Shown here: positions 35,632 to 43,923 of the stretch, one piece after another | Layout of the letters: every line of letters starts with the position of its first letter | Position numbering within the stretch: position 1 is the first letter of the stretch | Source: Variovorax sp. E3 | Lineage (GTDB): Bacteria > Pseudomonadota > Gammaproteobacteria > Burkholderiales > Burkholderiaceae_C | DNA length: 46,153 nt | Assembly: GCF_016082275.1 (NCBI RefSeq) | Contig: NZ_MOWM01000049.1 | Coordinates: forward strand, 1-46,153 | Direction of reading: 5' to 3' | Translations under genes and position numbers: made by a program | Notes under the pieces: generated by a model | Database searches by the model: none | What the model saw: only the letters and a program-made list of their open reading frames with translations | What the model was told of the DNA's origin: nothing

Positions 35632-36038
35632 GTGGCAACCCCCGCGGTAAGTGGCAAGAACACGAGCCGGTCAGCCGCCGGCGCCGCGATGCGCGACCCC
35701 GTACAGATCCCGAAGCTGTAGCCCGAGACCCGGCCGACCTTGCCGCCGCTGCGGGCCAGCACCACGTCGCCGCGCTGCGCCAGCGCTCCGGGCAGGAAAG
35801 GGCCGAGCCGCGCGGTCGCGGCCGACAGGAAGCCGCCCGCCGCGCGCACCGCGCGCAGGGTGGCCAGCAGGTGCTTTCTTCCGATCGGCGCATCGGGCGC
35901 GCGCAGGTCCGCGAGCGGGTCTGTGCCCGTGCGCTCGATGACCCAGTCGGCCGCGATGTGCGCGCAGTCGTGCCGGAAGTATTCGAAGGGCGCGTTTCTT
36001 CGCACCGCGATGAAATCGTCTAGTTTCTGCATGGTCAT
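35619..36038 (-). CDS. DUF6950 family tail-tip protein (K-like position)
   Basis: A 139-residue protein. The start FIAVRRNAPFEYFRHDCAHI, then AADWVIERTGTDPLADLR has the DC...DP pattern of DUF6950, a family with an NlpC/P60-like cysteine segment that occupies the gene K position in many tails. The rest (LATLRAVRAAGGFLSAATAR, LAQRGDVVLARSGGKVGRVS) fits this group. It overlaps the upstream tip gene (ATGA) and the J gene (13 bases). A role in tip assembly or peptidoglycan penetration is inferred from position. Confidence 0.8.
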   Translation of the reverse strand: MTMQKLDDFIAVRRNAPFEYFRHDCAHIAADWVIERTGTDPLADLRAPDAPIGRKHLLATLRAVRAAGGFLSAATARLGPFLPGALAQRGDVVLARSGGKVGRVSGYSFGICTGSRIAAPAADRLVFLPLTAGVATWRV

Positions 36039-36652
36039 TTGCCTCGTGCTCGGGCCCAGTAGTTCAGGGCCATCTGCAGGTACTTGTTGACCCACACGGT
36101 GGGCGACCCGATCATGGAATTCAGGTACTCGAAGCCGCGCTCGCCAGGGTGCTTGACCTGGTGCTGGGCATCGTTGGTGCGCAGGGACGCGGGGTTGGAA
36201 CGCACGTCGTACGACGCGGTGCGGCAGTCCATCGCGATCTTCGCGGTGGGGCCGTCCCGCTCGATCTTCATCTGGTCCATCACACCCGCGAAGCGCAACA
36301 CCGGCTCGCCGCTGATCTGCAGCGTGGCGGCATCGAGCAATGCGATCCACACGCGCACGCCGCGGTCCTGGTAGTCGCTCGGGTCGCCCAGTGCGAGTGC
36401 GCGCGTGCCGACGTCCACGGGCGACAGCGTGAGCGTCAGCTTCTCGGCCGCCCCGTCTTCGCTTTCGTGAAGCTCGCCGATGGAGCCGAGGTTGCCCACG
36501 CCTTGCCACGTCTCGCCCATCACCTGGAGCGACAAGGGCCAGTTGGTGAAGCGCGCGGTGCCGCTTCGCAGCTTGAGCTCGACGAGGGCCAGCTGGCCGT
36601 ACGTCTGCGAGTGCGCTGCCGCCTGGAAGCCGGAGCTGGTCTGGATGGTCAT
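36035..36652 (-). CDS. Phage minor tail (tip/baseplate) protein
   Basis: A 205-residue protein of a family found before the K-like gene in siphophage and GTA-like tails: LALVELKLRSGTARFTNWPL, SLQVMGETWQGVGNLGSIGE, KLTLTLSPVDVGTRALALGD, VRVWIALLDAATLQI and a C-terminal NDAQHQVKHPGERGFEYLNS. It is related in layout to DUF2163/gp13-type hub proteins and lambda L. Four-base overlaps on both sides show tight coupling. Confidence 0.78.
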   Translation of the reverse strand: MTIQTSSGFQAAAHSQTYGQLALVELKLRSGTARFTNWPLSLQVMGETWQGVGNLGSIGELHESEDGAAEKLTLTLSPVDVGTRALALGDPSDYQDRGVRVWIALLDAATLQISGEPVLRFAGVMDQMKIERDGPTAKIAMDCRTASYDVRSNPASLRTNDAQHQVKHPGERGFEYLNSMIGSPTVWVNKYLQMALNYWARARGK

Positions 36653-37275
36653 TGTTCCCACGACTCCATCAGGTCCAGGCTGAAGCCGCCCTGCGTGCGC
36701 GACTCCGAGGCCCAGGTGGTCTTGGTGTCGACCCGCCGCATCAGGCAGGTCGGGCGGTCCCACACCACGGCGCTGCCGGCCACCACGGGCGTGCGCAGCA
36801 CGGGCTCGAACTGCACCGTGATCACGCCGGCCGCGTTGGCCACGGCATCGGCCTGCACGTGCAGCATCTGGCGATGGTTCGAGCCCTGGTTGACGCCGAT
36901 CCAATCGCCCTGCAGCAAGGTCTTGCCGACCTCGGAAACGCCCAGCTGGATCGTCAGCTCGGAAGCGCCGGCAGCAGCGGCCCTTGCGGTCCATGTGCCG
37001 CGCGCGGTGCCGCGCGGCACGGGCTGCAGCATGTCGTGCACGGCCAGCACGTTGACCTGGCCGCGCATCGAATGCACGAGCGCACGCCAGGCGGCGGCTT
37101 CGCGCATCAGCGGAATTCGCTCCTCGCTTACGAGCGAGCAGGTGCGTCGCGCAGGCCCGAGCACGGCCACCTGCATCGATCCCGATTCGCTGTTGCTGAA
37201 AGTCAGGTCGAAAACCTGGAGGCCGAAGTCCTGCCGCTTCACCGGCAGGTCGGACGGAAGAGTCACGATGGTCAT
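36649..37275 (-). CDS. Phage minor tail protein (M-like position)
   Basis: A 208-residue beta-rich protein next to the tape measure: LPSDLPVKRQDFGLQVFDLT, NSESGSMQVAVLGPARRTCS, then GVSEVGKTLLQGDWIGVNQG and QFEPVLRTPVVAGSAVVWDR. It resembles conserved proteins at the distal-tail (Dit/M-like) position of siphophage-type prophages. It overlaps the tape-measure stop and the next start by four bases each. Exact homology to lambda M cannot be shown by eye. Confidence 0.7.
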   Translation of the reverse strand: MTIVTLPSDLPVKRQDFGLQVFDLTFSNSESGSMQVAVLGPARRTCSLVSEERIPLMREAAAWRALVHSMRGQVNVLAVHDMLQPVPRGTARGTWTARAAAAGASELTIQLGVSEVGKTLLQGDWIGVNQGSNHRQMLHVQADAVANAAGVITVQFEPVLRTPVVAGSAVVWDRPTCLMRRVDTKTTWASESRTQGGFSLDLMESWEQ

Positions 37276-39880
37276 TGGGGGAGCACCTTCACGCGCTTGA
37301 GTTGTTCCATCTGCCCGCGGTTGTTTTCCGCGAGCAGGCGTTGCATGTCCGCCATCACCGCGCCGCGATCGGAACGGGCGTCGATGTGGAAGACGTGGAG
37401 GGCGCGAACTGGATGGTCGGCGCGTCGCCCGCACCACCAGGCGCGCTGACGCCGAGGCGGCCGTCGGAGCCACGGCGCAGAGGCATGATGGCTTCGGGGC
37501 CGGCTTCGCCCATCAGGCCGATGCCGTTGGCGAACGGGAAGAACGTGGGTTTGCCGACCACGCTGTTGGCATAGACGTGCAGGCCGGGGGACGAGAAGAC
37601 GTTGCCGTTGGCGCTCGCGGTCCATCCTCGCAAGCCGATCATGGTGCCCAGCGTGTCGCCTCCCATGACATTGGCAATGCCCGCTGCGGCGGAACTCCAG
37701 GCGCCGCCAAGAAGACCTGACACTGCACCGAAGATCCCGCCGAGTGCCGAAGAAGAACCCCCAGCGGAAGAAGCGCCTCCCCCTGATCCCGAGCCCTTCA
37801 GTGCACCGGTCAGCCAACCGGAAAAACCCTCCACGGCGTCCTTCACGGTCGCGTCGTAAAACGCATCCGCCAACGACTTGACAAGCTTCTTCTTGAGCGC
37901 TTCGCCCATCTTGTTGATCGCGCCCTGACCTCCACCTTCCAGCAGATTCACGAACCCATCGCGGAACACGCCGCCGATGTCTTCAGACATCTTCTTGGAC
38001 TTTTTGTCGTCCTCTTCCTTTTCGTTTTTCTTCTTGTCGGCGTCGGTTTTCAGGCTGTCACCGGCTTGAGTGGCCTTCAGGAGCGCTTTCTCGGCATCAA
38101 GGCGGTCACGTAGAGACTGGATGTAGCCAGGCACGACGTTGTTCGTCGCTTCCAGATCGTTGATCTGCCGCTGGGTCTGCTCGATGTTCAGCTGCTGCAC
38201 GGCCTCCTTGGTGAGCCCGAACACCGCGTTCTGCTCTTCTTGTGCGCGCACCTGTTCGCGAATCTTGTCCGTGGCCTGCTGTGACGTCTTCAACACTCCG
38301 TTCTGGGATGTCGCGTCCAGCTCCGCGAAAGAGCGGTCGGTCTCCTTGTCGACAAACTCGCGCTGCTGCTCAACCGCTTTCGAACGGATGTCCAGCTTCT
38401 GCCTGTCAGCGGCCGAGCCCTTCCTGGAGCCCAGCAAGCGTCGCTCGGCCAGGATCGCGTCTTCCTGGTCCTTGAGGTCTTTCAGGCGGAGCTCTCGCTT
38501 CTGGCGAGCGACCGCGTAATCGTCGATCAGATCGCGCTTACGCAGGCTGTCGATGTTCTTGAAGCCTTCGGCGGTCACTCGCGCCTTGGCGTTGTAATCC
38601 TCGCGAACGGCTTCGATGCTCATTCGAAGACCGTCGTCTTCGGCACGGCCGATGCCGGAAGTACCTGTTGAGCTTCGTCGCCCTTCGCCATCCTTCTTTT
38701 CGTTGTTCTTGACGCTCTTGGCGAGGTCTGTATCTCGAACACGAACAGCGTCTGCTTTTTGAGACTCGGCCCTCGATGCGGCCTTCTGGCTTTCCAACAG
38801 CGCGTCTCGCTTGGCCACCGCCTCCGCCCGCTCCACATCCAGCTTCGCGCCGGACGTGCCTCGTCCGAAGGCCGCGCCGCCGCCATTGCTGACGAAGCCC
38901 TTGCCTTGCTTCGTGACATCGATCTGCGCAATCTGCTTGTCGACCGCGTCGATCTGTTGCTGAAGCGTGACGGGACGCCCGACATTGAGCATGGCGTCCC
39001 AAGCCTTCGCGGCAATTCCAGTGACGCTCAACCAGCCGCGTTGAAGGCTGCCGAGGTTGGCGACGACCTCCGCGGTGCGCTCCTTCATCGCATTGGCGAA
39101 TGTTTTCTGCGCGAGCGCCGCCGCCTCTTCGGTCTTGCCCTGTTTTTCGAGCGCGACGATGCGCTCGTAGGTGCTCGCACTCAGGTAGTGGTAGGTCTCG
39201 TTGAGCTTGACCGACGCCTTCGAGGGCTCGTCCGCCAGCTTGACGAAATTGCCCACGGCTTCGTTGATCGACGTGCCCAGCACCCGGTTCATCTCCGCGG
39301 TCGCGCCAGCCACTTCGCTGACGACGCTTCCGCTGATCCTGCCGGTGTTGACCACCGCAGCCACTGCTTCCGCGGCCTTGGCCTGTGTGCCTTGCGTGCC
39401 AGCGATATCGATGGCCTTTGTCTGCAACTGGTCGGATGTGAGGCCGACGTAGTTGCCGGTCATCGCCTTCGCGGTGGCGTAGGCCGTGGCTTCCTTGCTG
39501 CCTTCGACATAGGCCTCGGTCAGCATGGTCACGGCATTCGTTGCCAGGTTGAGGGGCGTGACGATGCTTTTGAAGTACGAGCCCACCGCGCCGACGGCCG
39601 AGCCGACACCGCCGAAGGAGGTCACAAGCTTCGCTCCTTCACCCACCAGCGAGGTCAAAGGCGACTGACCGCTCTGGATGCTGGAGAACAGGCTCTGAAA
39701 AGAAGAAGCAACCTCTTTGGCGGAGGCTGCCGCCTTCGCCTTGGCCTCTTCCGCCTTGCTGGCGCCGCTCGATATCCTGTCGACGAACTTTGAAAATTCG
39801 CTCAAGACCTCGGCCAGGTCCGCCTTCATCGACGAAGCGTTCATCGTCATCTGAATCGCTAGTTGTTGTGTCGCAGCCAT
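37272..39880 (-). CDS. Tape measure protein, one-base loss near 37403
   Basis: About 869 residues. The N-terminus MAATQQLAIQMTMNASSMKA, then VLSEFSKFVDRISSGASKAE is coiled. A hydrophobic tail-length region follows (SLVGEGAKLVTSFGGVGSAV). Long charged helices fill residues about 380-660, followed by a Gly/Ser-rich segment and NGIGLMGEAGPEAIMPLRRG, a common tape-measure C-terminal motif. The frame ends early at 37,355; CCCCTCC in place of CCCTCC at about 37,403 continues to HVFHIDARSDRGAVMADMQR and the true stop at 37,272. The span is 2,609 bases, one short of 870 codons. At about 0.15 nm per residue the tail would be near 130 nm. Confidence 0.9.
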
Positions 39881-39905
39881 GTCTATATGGTCCGTTTGAG
39901 GTAAG

Positions 39906-39932
39906 AAAAAATAAGGCCGACATCTGCCGGCC
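39906..39932 (-). terminator. Hairpin with T-tract between the chaperone and tape-measure genes
   Basis: On the minus strand GGCCG, an 8-nt spacer and CGGCC are followed by TTA and six T. It lies between the T-chaperone stop (39,970) and the tape-measure start (39,880), and could reduce expression of the tape measure relative to the tube. The core AGGCCGACAT also occurs at 42,324 and 43,853. Confidence 0.55.
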
Positions 39933-39969
39933 CCATGCTTCTTCGATGGCCGGTGGGCCCGCGGTGCCG

Positions 39970-40346
39970 CTAGACGTTCAGCACCGCGATGCCTTCGTCT
40001 TCCATCACCTGCAGCTGCAGGAACACCTCGCGCTGGCGCGCGCGTGGAATGCCCAGGCGCTTCATGGCGACGTCGACGGCGCGAAGTCCAGCCCCTGGAA
40101 CCACGCGCCCGCCGCACCCGCGACGACCCGCCACTGCGTTCGGCAGGCATGGAACACCTCGAATGCTTCCTGGTGTTCGGGCCATAGCTCGAAAGGTGGC
40201 GGGCCGCCGCCGTTGGCCGTCGAAGAGACGAGCCGGGTCGGGTCGAGACCGAGCGACGCGCACTGGCTGCGGAGATCGTCGTCCAGCTCGTCGTGGACGC
40301 GATGCTCTGCTCCGAGCACAAGGCGCGCGGCGCCTCTCAGTTTTTT
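39970..40346 (-). CDS. Tail assembly chaperone T domain (DUF1799-like), read by -1 frameshift from G
   Basis: There is no independent start codon. The frame is entered from the upstream chaperone gene at the slippery site 40,340-40,346, and encodes LRGAARLVLGAEHRVHDELD, DDLRSQCASLGLDPTRLVSS, then FELWPEHQEAFEVFHACRTQ and WRVVAGAAGAWFQGLDFA. A second frame break near 40,081 (GCGCC for GCGGCC, one base lost) leads to VDVAMKRLGIPRARQREVFL, the DUF1799-like end. The arrangement is that of lambda G and GT: the long G-T product binds the tape measure during tail assembly, then leaves. The stop is TAG at 39,970. Confidence 0.78.
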
Positions 40347-40687
40347 ACCGCGGCCGGGTAGGCGTGCTCGAAGTAGCTGTAGGCAATGGCGGCCTCGAAA
40401 GACGGCCATTCCTCCACCGCCGCCGCGCGGTTCTCGGTGGTGCAGATGAAGGGCGCGCCGTCGTCGCCTTGCAGGTCCTTCCAGTCGGCCAGCACCATGT
40501 CCAGCAGCTCCCTGTCGGTGAGGCTGCGGCCGTCCAGGCGGGTCTGCAGGGTGTCGTTGTCGGACTTGGTCAGGCGCTTGAAGACGGCGCTGAAGCGCAC
40601 TTCCTCCACCTGGCCGTCGCCGGGCACGCGCATCACGACCGGCGCGATGAAGGTCGGCTTGATCGCGATCTTGAGTTTCTGGGGCAT
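40337..40687 (-). CDS. Tail assembly chaperone G-like
   Basis: A 116-residue protein starting MPQKLKIAIKPTFIAPVVMR, then GQVEEVRFSAVFKRLTKSDN, DMVLADWKDLQGDDGAPFIC and YSYFEHAYPAAVKN. The position between tube and tape measure and the fold-like pattern identify it as the G-type chaperone. It ends GTA-AAA-AAC-TGA: the last codons form an in-frame slippery heptamer directly before the stop, so part of the ribosomes would continue into the T frame. It lies 51 bp after the tube gene. Confidence 0.82.
   Translation of the reverse strand: MPQKLKIAIKPTFIAPVVMRVPGDGQVEEVRFSAVFKRLTKSDNDTLQTRLDGRSLTDRELLDMVLADWKDLQGDDGAPFICTTENRAAAVEEWPSFEAAIAYSYFEHAYPAAVKN
40340..40346 (-). other. A-AAA-AAC slippery heptamer for -1 ribosomal frameshifting
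   Basis: On the minus strand the G gene reads GTA AAA AAC TGA. A-AAA-AAC in the zero frame is the classical X-XXY-YYZ motif, and the stop follows at once. A -1 slip leads into the T frame, which stays open for about 90 codons. Tail-chaperone frameshifting at the end of G is conserved in long-tailed phages. Because a lost A would look the same, confirmation of the A6 run is required. Confidence 0.7.
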
Positions 40688-40738
40688 CTCTGTCTGTTCC
40701 TCGATGGAGTGAAGTGGCGTGGTGTGGTGTGTCGAAAC

Positions 40739-41668
40739 TCAGCGAACGACGATCAACCACTCGTCGTTGCCCGCGCCGGTGGGCACGAACTCGAGCGGCA
40801 CGGTGATCATCTGCACGCCGTCGACGTCGCTGAAGGTCGGCTTGCCGATCTGCGCGCGCGGCGACAGGAACTCGACGACGTTGCTCGCGCCCTGGCCGTG
40901 CTTGAGCGCCAGGTTCACGCGCTGGCTGGCGCGCGCCATGCCGATCCAGTCCTTGGTGGCCACGGAGGTGTTCTCGAAAGTGACGGAGCCGGTCGACACG
41001 CGCGCGGTGATGTCGACGGCGTCGACCGTCATCAGGTCGCGCTTGACGACGGTGTTGCCTGCGTCGAAGGCGAAGGCGTTGGCGGCCACGCCGAGGCCGT
41101 CGAGCGAGAGCGTGGTGTTGGCCTTGTTCACGCCCAGCGGGTCCATGAACTTCGTGTAGTCGGCCACGGGCAGCGGCGCGTCTTCGGCGGGCACGAACAG
41201 GCCGGTGAACTCGAACTGCCACTTCGGAATGCCCTTGGCATTGATGGTGGCCTTCACGTTGCCGTGCGCGTCGGTCATCTTGTAGACGGTGCCGTCGACG
41301 TTGCCGTAGATGGTGAGCGACTCGAGCGCGTCGGTGGCCGGCGCGAAGGTGGTGCTGGTGCCCGCGGCCGTGGTGACGGCGATGGCGCAGCCGCGCATCA
41401 GCGCGGCGTAGCCGGGCACGTCGCCGGCGGCGGCCACGCCCGCGATCTCGACCGAGAAGGCGATCTTGCTGTACTGCGTGACCAGCACGGAGCCGCGCGA
41501 GCCGAAGTACGGGCGCACGTTGTCGCGCTGGACGACGTCGCCTTCGATGGGGGTCAGCGTGACTTCGCTGACCAGGATCGCGTTGGCCGCGCCGGTGGGC
41601 AGGGCGTCGGTGCCGCGTACCGTTTCAGCCTTGGCCAGGATGGCCATCTTGCGCATGAGTTTTGCCAT
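40739..41668 (-). CDS. Phage tail tube protein (V-like)
   Basis: A 309-residue tube protein: LAKAETVRGTDALPTGAANA, ILVSEVTLTPIEGDVVQRDN, SRGSVLVTQYSKIAFSVEIA, GVNKANTTLSLDGLGVAANA, and a C-terminal beta region ending VPLEFVPTGAGNDEWLIVVR. The VTLTPIEGD-VQRDNVRP pattern is found in siphophage tube proteins annotated in proteobacterial prophages. It lies downstream of the terminator gene and upstream of G/T, as V does in lambda. Its leader holds four AACC repeats before a CGGAGAA ribosome-binding site. No contractile sheath gene is present, so the tail is flexible. Confidence 0.83.
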   Translation of the reverse strand: MAKLMRKMAILAKAETVRGTDALPTGAANAILVSEVTLTPIEGDVVQRDNVRPYFGSRGSVLVTQYSKIAFSVEIAGVAAAGDVPGYAALMRGCAIAVTTAAGTSTTFAPATDALESLTIYGNVDGTVYKMTDAHGNVKATINAKGIPKWQFEFTGLFVPAEDAPLPVADYTKFMDPLGVNKANTTLSLDGLGVAANAFAFDAGNTVVKRDLMTVDAVDITARVSTGSVTFENTSVATKDWIGMARASQRVNLALKHGQGASNVVEFLSPRAQIGKPTFSDVDGVQMITVPLEFVPTGAGNDEWLIVVR

Positions 41669-41687
41669 GTCGGCGTTCTCCGTTGGT

Positions 41688-41703
41688 GGTTGGTTGGTTG
41701 GTT
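41688..41703. repeat. GGTT tetranucleotide repeat, four units, in the tube-gene leader
   Basis: Four tandem GGTT units (AACC on the minus strand) lie 20 bp before the tail-tube start. They could change length by slippage and so alter the spacing of the leader, but four units are few for an active phase-variable tract. Confidence 0.7.
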
Positions 41704-41742
41704 GTCGAAAAAACAAAAGAGAAAAAAGCTGCCCAGCGGCAG

Positions 41743-42225
41743 TCAGAGGTAGCGCCAGGTCCGCAGCTGCAGCGCGATGCCGTGGCAACGCACGCCGCAG
41801 AAGGTGACGAGGCCGGTGCCGTCGACTTGCACGCCGTCGGTGCGCTTGTCGTCGGTGAGCGGGCCAGAGGCGCACGCGCCGCCGAAGGTGGGGTCGGCGC
41901 GCACGGCGTCGCGGATGTCCTCGATGAGCGCGTCGAACACCAGCTCCGAAGCGGCGGCGTCGTCGAACGCGAGCAGGCCGTGCACGGTCCAGGTGTCCAC
42001 GCTCATCGCGCGGCCCGCGGCGTTCACGCTGCGCTCCTCGGTGGCGGTGCGGCGCAGCCACCAGCCGCGCAGCTGCTGGCCGCCACCCGGCAGGTCATGC
42101 AGGAAGAGCGCGCGCAGCGCGGCTTCGTCGGCCAGGGAGCGCTCGCGGTCGTGAACGCGGCCGACTTGCGGCACGGTGTTCAGCGTCTGCACGATGGCGC
42201 TGCGAAGGGTGTCGAGACGGCTCAT
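41743..42225 (-). CDS. Phage tail terminator-like protein (U-like position)
   Basis: A 160-residue protein: MSRLDTLRSAIVQTLNTVPQ, DLPGGGQQLRGWWLRRTATE, then SVDTWTVHGLLAFDDAAASE, FDALIEDIRDAVRADPTFGG and VTFCGVRCHGIALQLRTWRY. The helix, strand and C-terminal pattern fits tail-terminator/tail-completion proteins that cap the tube at the head-proximal end. It is the first tail gene of the cluster. In a tailless-head particle (tailocin) this protein would close the top of the tube. Confidence 0.72.
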   Translation of the reverse strand: MSRLDTLRSAIVQTLNTVPQVGRVHDRERSLADEAALRALFLHDLPGGGQQLRGWWLRRTATEERSVNAAGRAMSVDTWTVHGLLAFDDAAASELVFDALIEDIRDAVRADPTFGGACASGPLTDDKRTDGVQVDGTGLVTFCGVRCHGIALQLRTWRYL

Positions 42226-42351
42226 GCCTGGGCTCCGTTCGGTGTGGAAGTGAACATCGATCGCTTGCTTCGTTGATGGATGGGTTGGTGAATGAACTGT
42301 CGCGGTGCAGGCCCGAATGGCTGAGGCCGACATCCGCCGCCCCCTCGCCGC

Positions 42352-42624
42352 TCAGTTGATGCCGGGGCCGTTGCGGAACCACTGCTTGACGGCCTCGGCG
42401 AGCAGCGCGGTGCCGATGGCCATCGCGCCGCCCGATGCGGCGCCGAAGACGGCCGCGCGCTGCTCGACCGTGCGCAGCCGGCCGTCGAGCGCATCGAAGC
42501 GCGTGTCGAAGCCGTCCATGCGGCGGTTCTGCCGGTCCTGTCCGTCCTTCAGGGCCTGCACCAGGCCGTGGATCTGGCCGAGCAGCAGCAGCTCCTGCGT
42601 GCGTGCGTGGGGGTGGTCGCTCAT
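42352..42624 (-). CDS. Small membrane protein of the lysis cassette (holin-like)
   Basis: A 90-residue protein with a polar coiled N-terminal part (ELLLLGQIHGLVQALKDGQD, TRFDALDGRLRTVEQRAAVF) and one C-terminal membrane segment (GAASGGAMAIGTALLAEAVK). The ATG overlaps the Rz stop in ATGA once the frame breaks in Rz are repaired. The position next to Rz/Rz1 and lysozyme suggests a holin or pinholin-like function, but the single helix and long cytoplasmic part do not fit a known holin class well. Confidence 0.6.
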   Translation of the reverse strand: MSDHPHARTQELLLLGQIHGLVQALKDGQDRQNRRMDGFDTRFDALDGRLRTVEQRAAVFGAASGGAMAIGTALLAEAVKQWFRNGPGIN

Positions 42625-43245
42625 GGGGCGGGTCTTTCTGTAAGGAACTCGATCAGCGCGCGGTGCCGGAGCCGGTCCGCGGCGCATGAGCGGGCGTGAT
42701 GGCGTGGTTGGCCCAGGCGTCGTCGACGCCGAGGCCGGCGTCAGCAGCACAGGCCTCGCTGGAGGTATCAGCAAGTCCGCAGGCACCCGCGGGTACGTCG
42801 GTGCCCGCGAGGGCGCTGTTCCACATCCACACAGCAGCAAGGCTGAGGCGAGGAGGGCCGTCGTCAGCAGCCTCGGGCGGTGGTGGCGTGTCGGCGGGCG
42901 ACGCGGTCGCGGCCGGTGATGGCGCTGGCCGCCCGGTGCGGCGGGCAGGGACGACGAGGGAAACGCGCTGGCGCAAGTCATGGGTCGGGCCTCGAGGGAG
43001 AGATAGCTGGCCTGCAGGGCACTCGCGCCCAGCTGGTACTTCGCCGACGCGGCGCGGCCGCGCTCGTACTCGGCCTGCAGGTCTTGCGCGAGCTGCACGG
43101 CGCGCTGCGTTTCCTTCTGCTGCCAGGCGGCGCGCTCTTTCATGCGGCCGGCCTCGTGGACCGCGAAGCCGCAGGCAGCGAGCAGCGACACCGTCGCCAC
43201 GCCGCCGATCAAGCCCGCCCAGGCCTTGCCGGAAAGGCCGCTCAT
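42621..43245 (-). CDS. Rz-like i-spanin, two one-base losses (near 42985 and 42697)
   Basis: The N-terminus LSGKAWAGLIGGVATVSLLA, then ACGFAVHEAGRMKERAAWQQ contains the membrane anchor and the start of the periplasmic coiled coil (TQRAVQLAQDLQAEYERGRA). After a frame change near 42,985 it continues HDLRQRVSLVVPARRTGRPA to DDAWANHAI. After a second change near 42,697 it ends NARSCAADRLRHRALIEFLT, a widespread end of Burkholderiales Rz proteins. CCCC for CCC and ATCAAC for ATCAC restore the frame. The span is 625 bases, two short of 209 codons. It overlaps the lysozyme stop (ATGA) and the holin-like start. Spanins fuse the inner and outer membranes in the last step of lysis. Confidence 0.78.
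42653..42981 (-). CDS. Rz1-like o-spanin lipoprotein embedded in the Rz gene
   Basis: Inside Rz, in another frame, lies a signal-like stretch LLTTALLASALLLCGCGTAP with a lipobox-type cysteine, followed by a proline-rich chain (RAPTYPRVPADLLIPPARPV). This is the Rz1 hallmark. As written the frame does not close before the holin-like gene. Adding the base missing near 42,697 brings it to the stop at 42,653, wholly within Rz. The start is uncertain; ATG 42981 gives an unusually long basic leader, so the true start may lie further in. Confidence 0.62.
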
Positions 43246-43817
43246 GGCGCGTCGCTCCCCATGCATTGCGCATGCAGCCGGAGGCGGTCTTTCCAGATGC
43301 CCGCGCAGGACTTGTTGCCGGGCGCCGAGCAGTCGGTCTTGCCCACGTACTTCCAGCCGAGGATGGCGTTGCACGCGCCCGCGTAGTCACCCGCGTTGAG
43401 CCGCTGCACGAGCACCGACGTGCGGCCCTTCTGGCCGCCAGTGCAGAAGTTGAAGGCGCCGATGTTGTAGGCCAGGCTCACGTAGGCGTCGTACTCGTGC
43501 TGGTGCAGCGGCACCTTCACGCATTGCTTGAGTTCGCCTTCGTAGGTGCGCACGTCGCGCAGCGCGCGCTGCAGCGCGGGCACGGGCGTGGTGGTGTCGC
43601 CCATGCGCACGCCGCCCGTGGTGCCGAAGCCGATGGTCGGCACGGCCGTGCCGTGCATGGGGTCGGGGTACGCCTTGTCGCTGTAGCCCTCGCGCGCGAC
43701 GATGCCGATGAGCCCCGCCGCGCTGAGCGCGAGCACGGCCAGCAGCTGGCGCGGCGCCTCGCCGCGCTCACGTGCGCGGCGTCGATGAAAGAGTGTTCGA
43801 GAGGTGTCGTTGCCCAT
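43242..43817 (-). CDS. GH24 lysozyme, SAR-type endolysin
   Basis: A 191-residue muramidase of the T4/P21 class. A weakly hydrophobic N-terminal segment (RQLLAVLALSAAGLIGIVA, residues 24-41) directly abuts the catalytic domain, as in signal-arrest-release endolysins that are exported by Sec and activated in the periplasm. The triad Glu43 (AREGYSD), Asp52 (AYPDPMHG) and Thr61 (VPTIGFGTT) is intact. The C-terminal LRLHAQC and GNKSCAGIW hold cysteines. It is the first gene of the lysis-tail transcript, 106 bp from the repressor stop. Confidence 0.9.
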   Translation of the reverse strand: MGNDTSRTLFHRRRARERGEAPRQLLAVLALSAAGLIGIVAREGYSDKAYPDPMHGTAVPTIGFGTTGGVRMGDTTTPVPALQRALRDVRTYEGELKQCVKVPLHQHEYDAYVSLAYNIGAFNFCTGGQKGRTSVLVQRLNAGDYAGACNAILGWKYVGKTDCSAPGNKSCAGIWKDRLRLHAQCMGSDAP

Positions 43818-43851
43818 GACCCGAATGGTCGGGCGAGGGCCTCAAACGACT

Positions 43852-43880
43852 GAGGCCGACATGAGCCGGCCTCTTTTTTT
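43852..43880 (+). terminator. Hairpin with T7 tract upstream of the lysis genes
   Basis: GAGGCCG, an 8-nt loop and CGGCCTC are followed by seven T on the plus strand. It sits in the 106-bp gap between repressor and lysozyme genes, which both read leftward, so its T-tract serves antisense transcripts. The stem itself also forms in the leftward RNA. Confidence 0.6.
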
Positions 43881-43923
43881 CAGGGTGCGTTGAAGCGCCC
43901 TTTACCGCACCGGCAACGGCGCG

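Noticed and set aside
41688..41703. Phase-variable tetranucleotide tract controlling the tube gene
   Set aside because: Four units are too few to claim active phase variation; listed as a repeat only.
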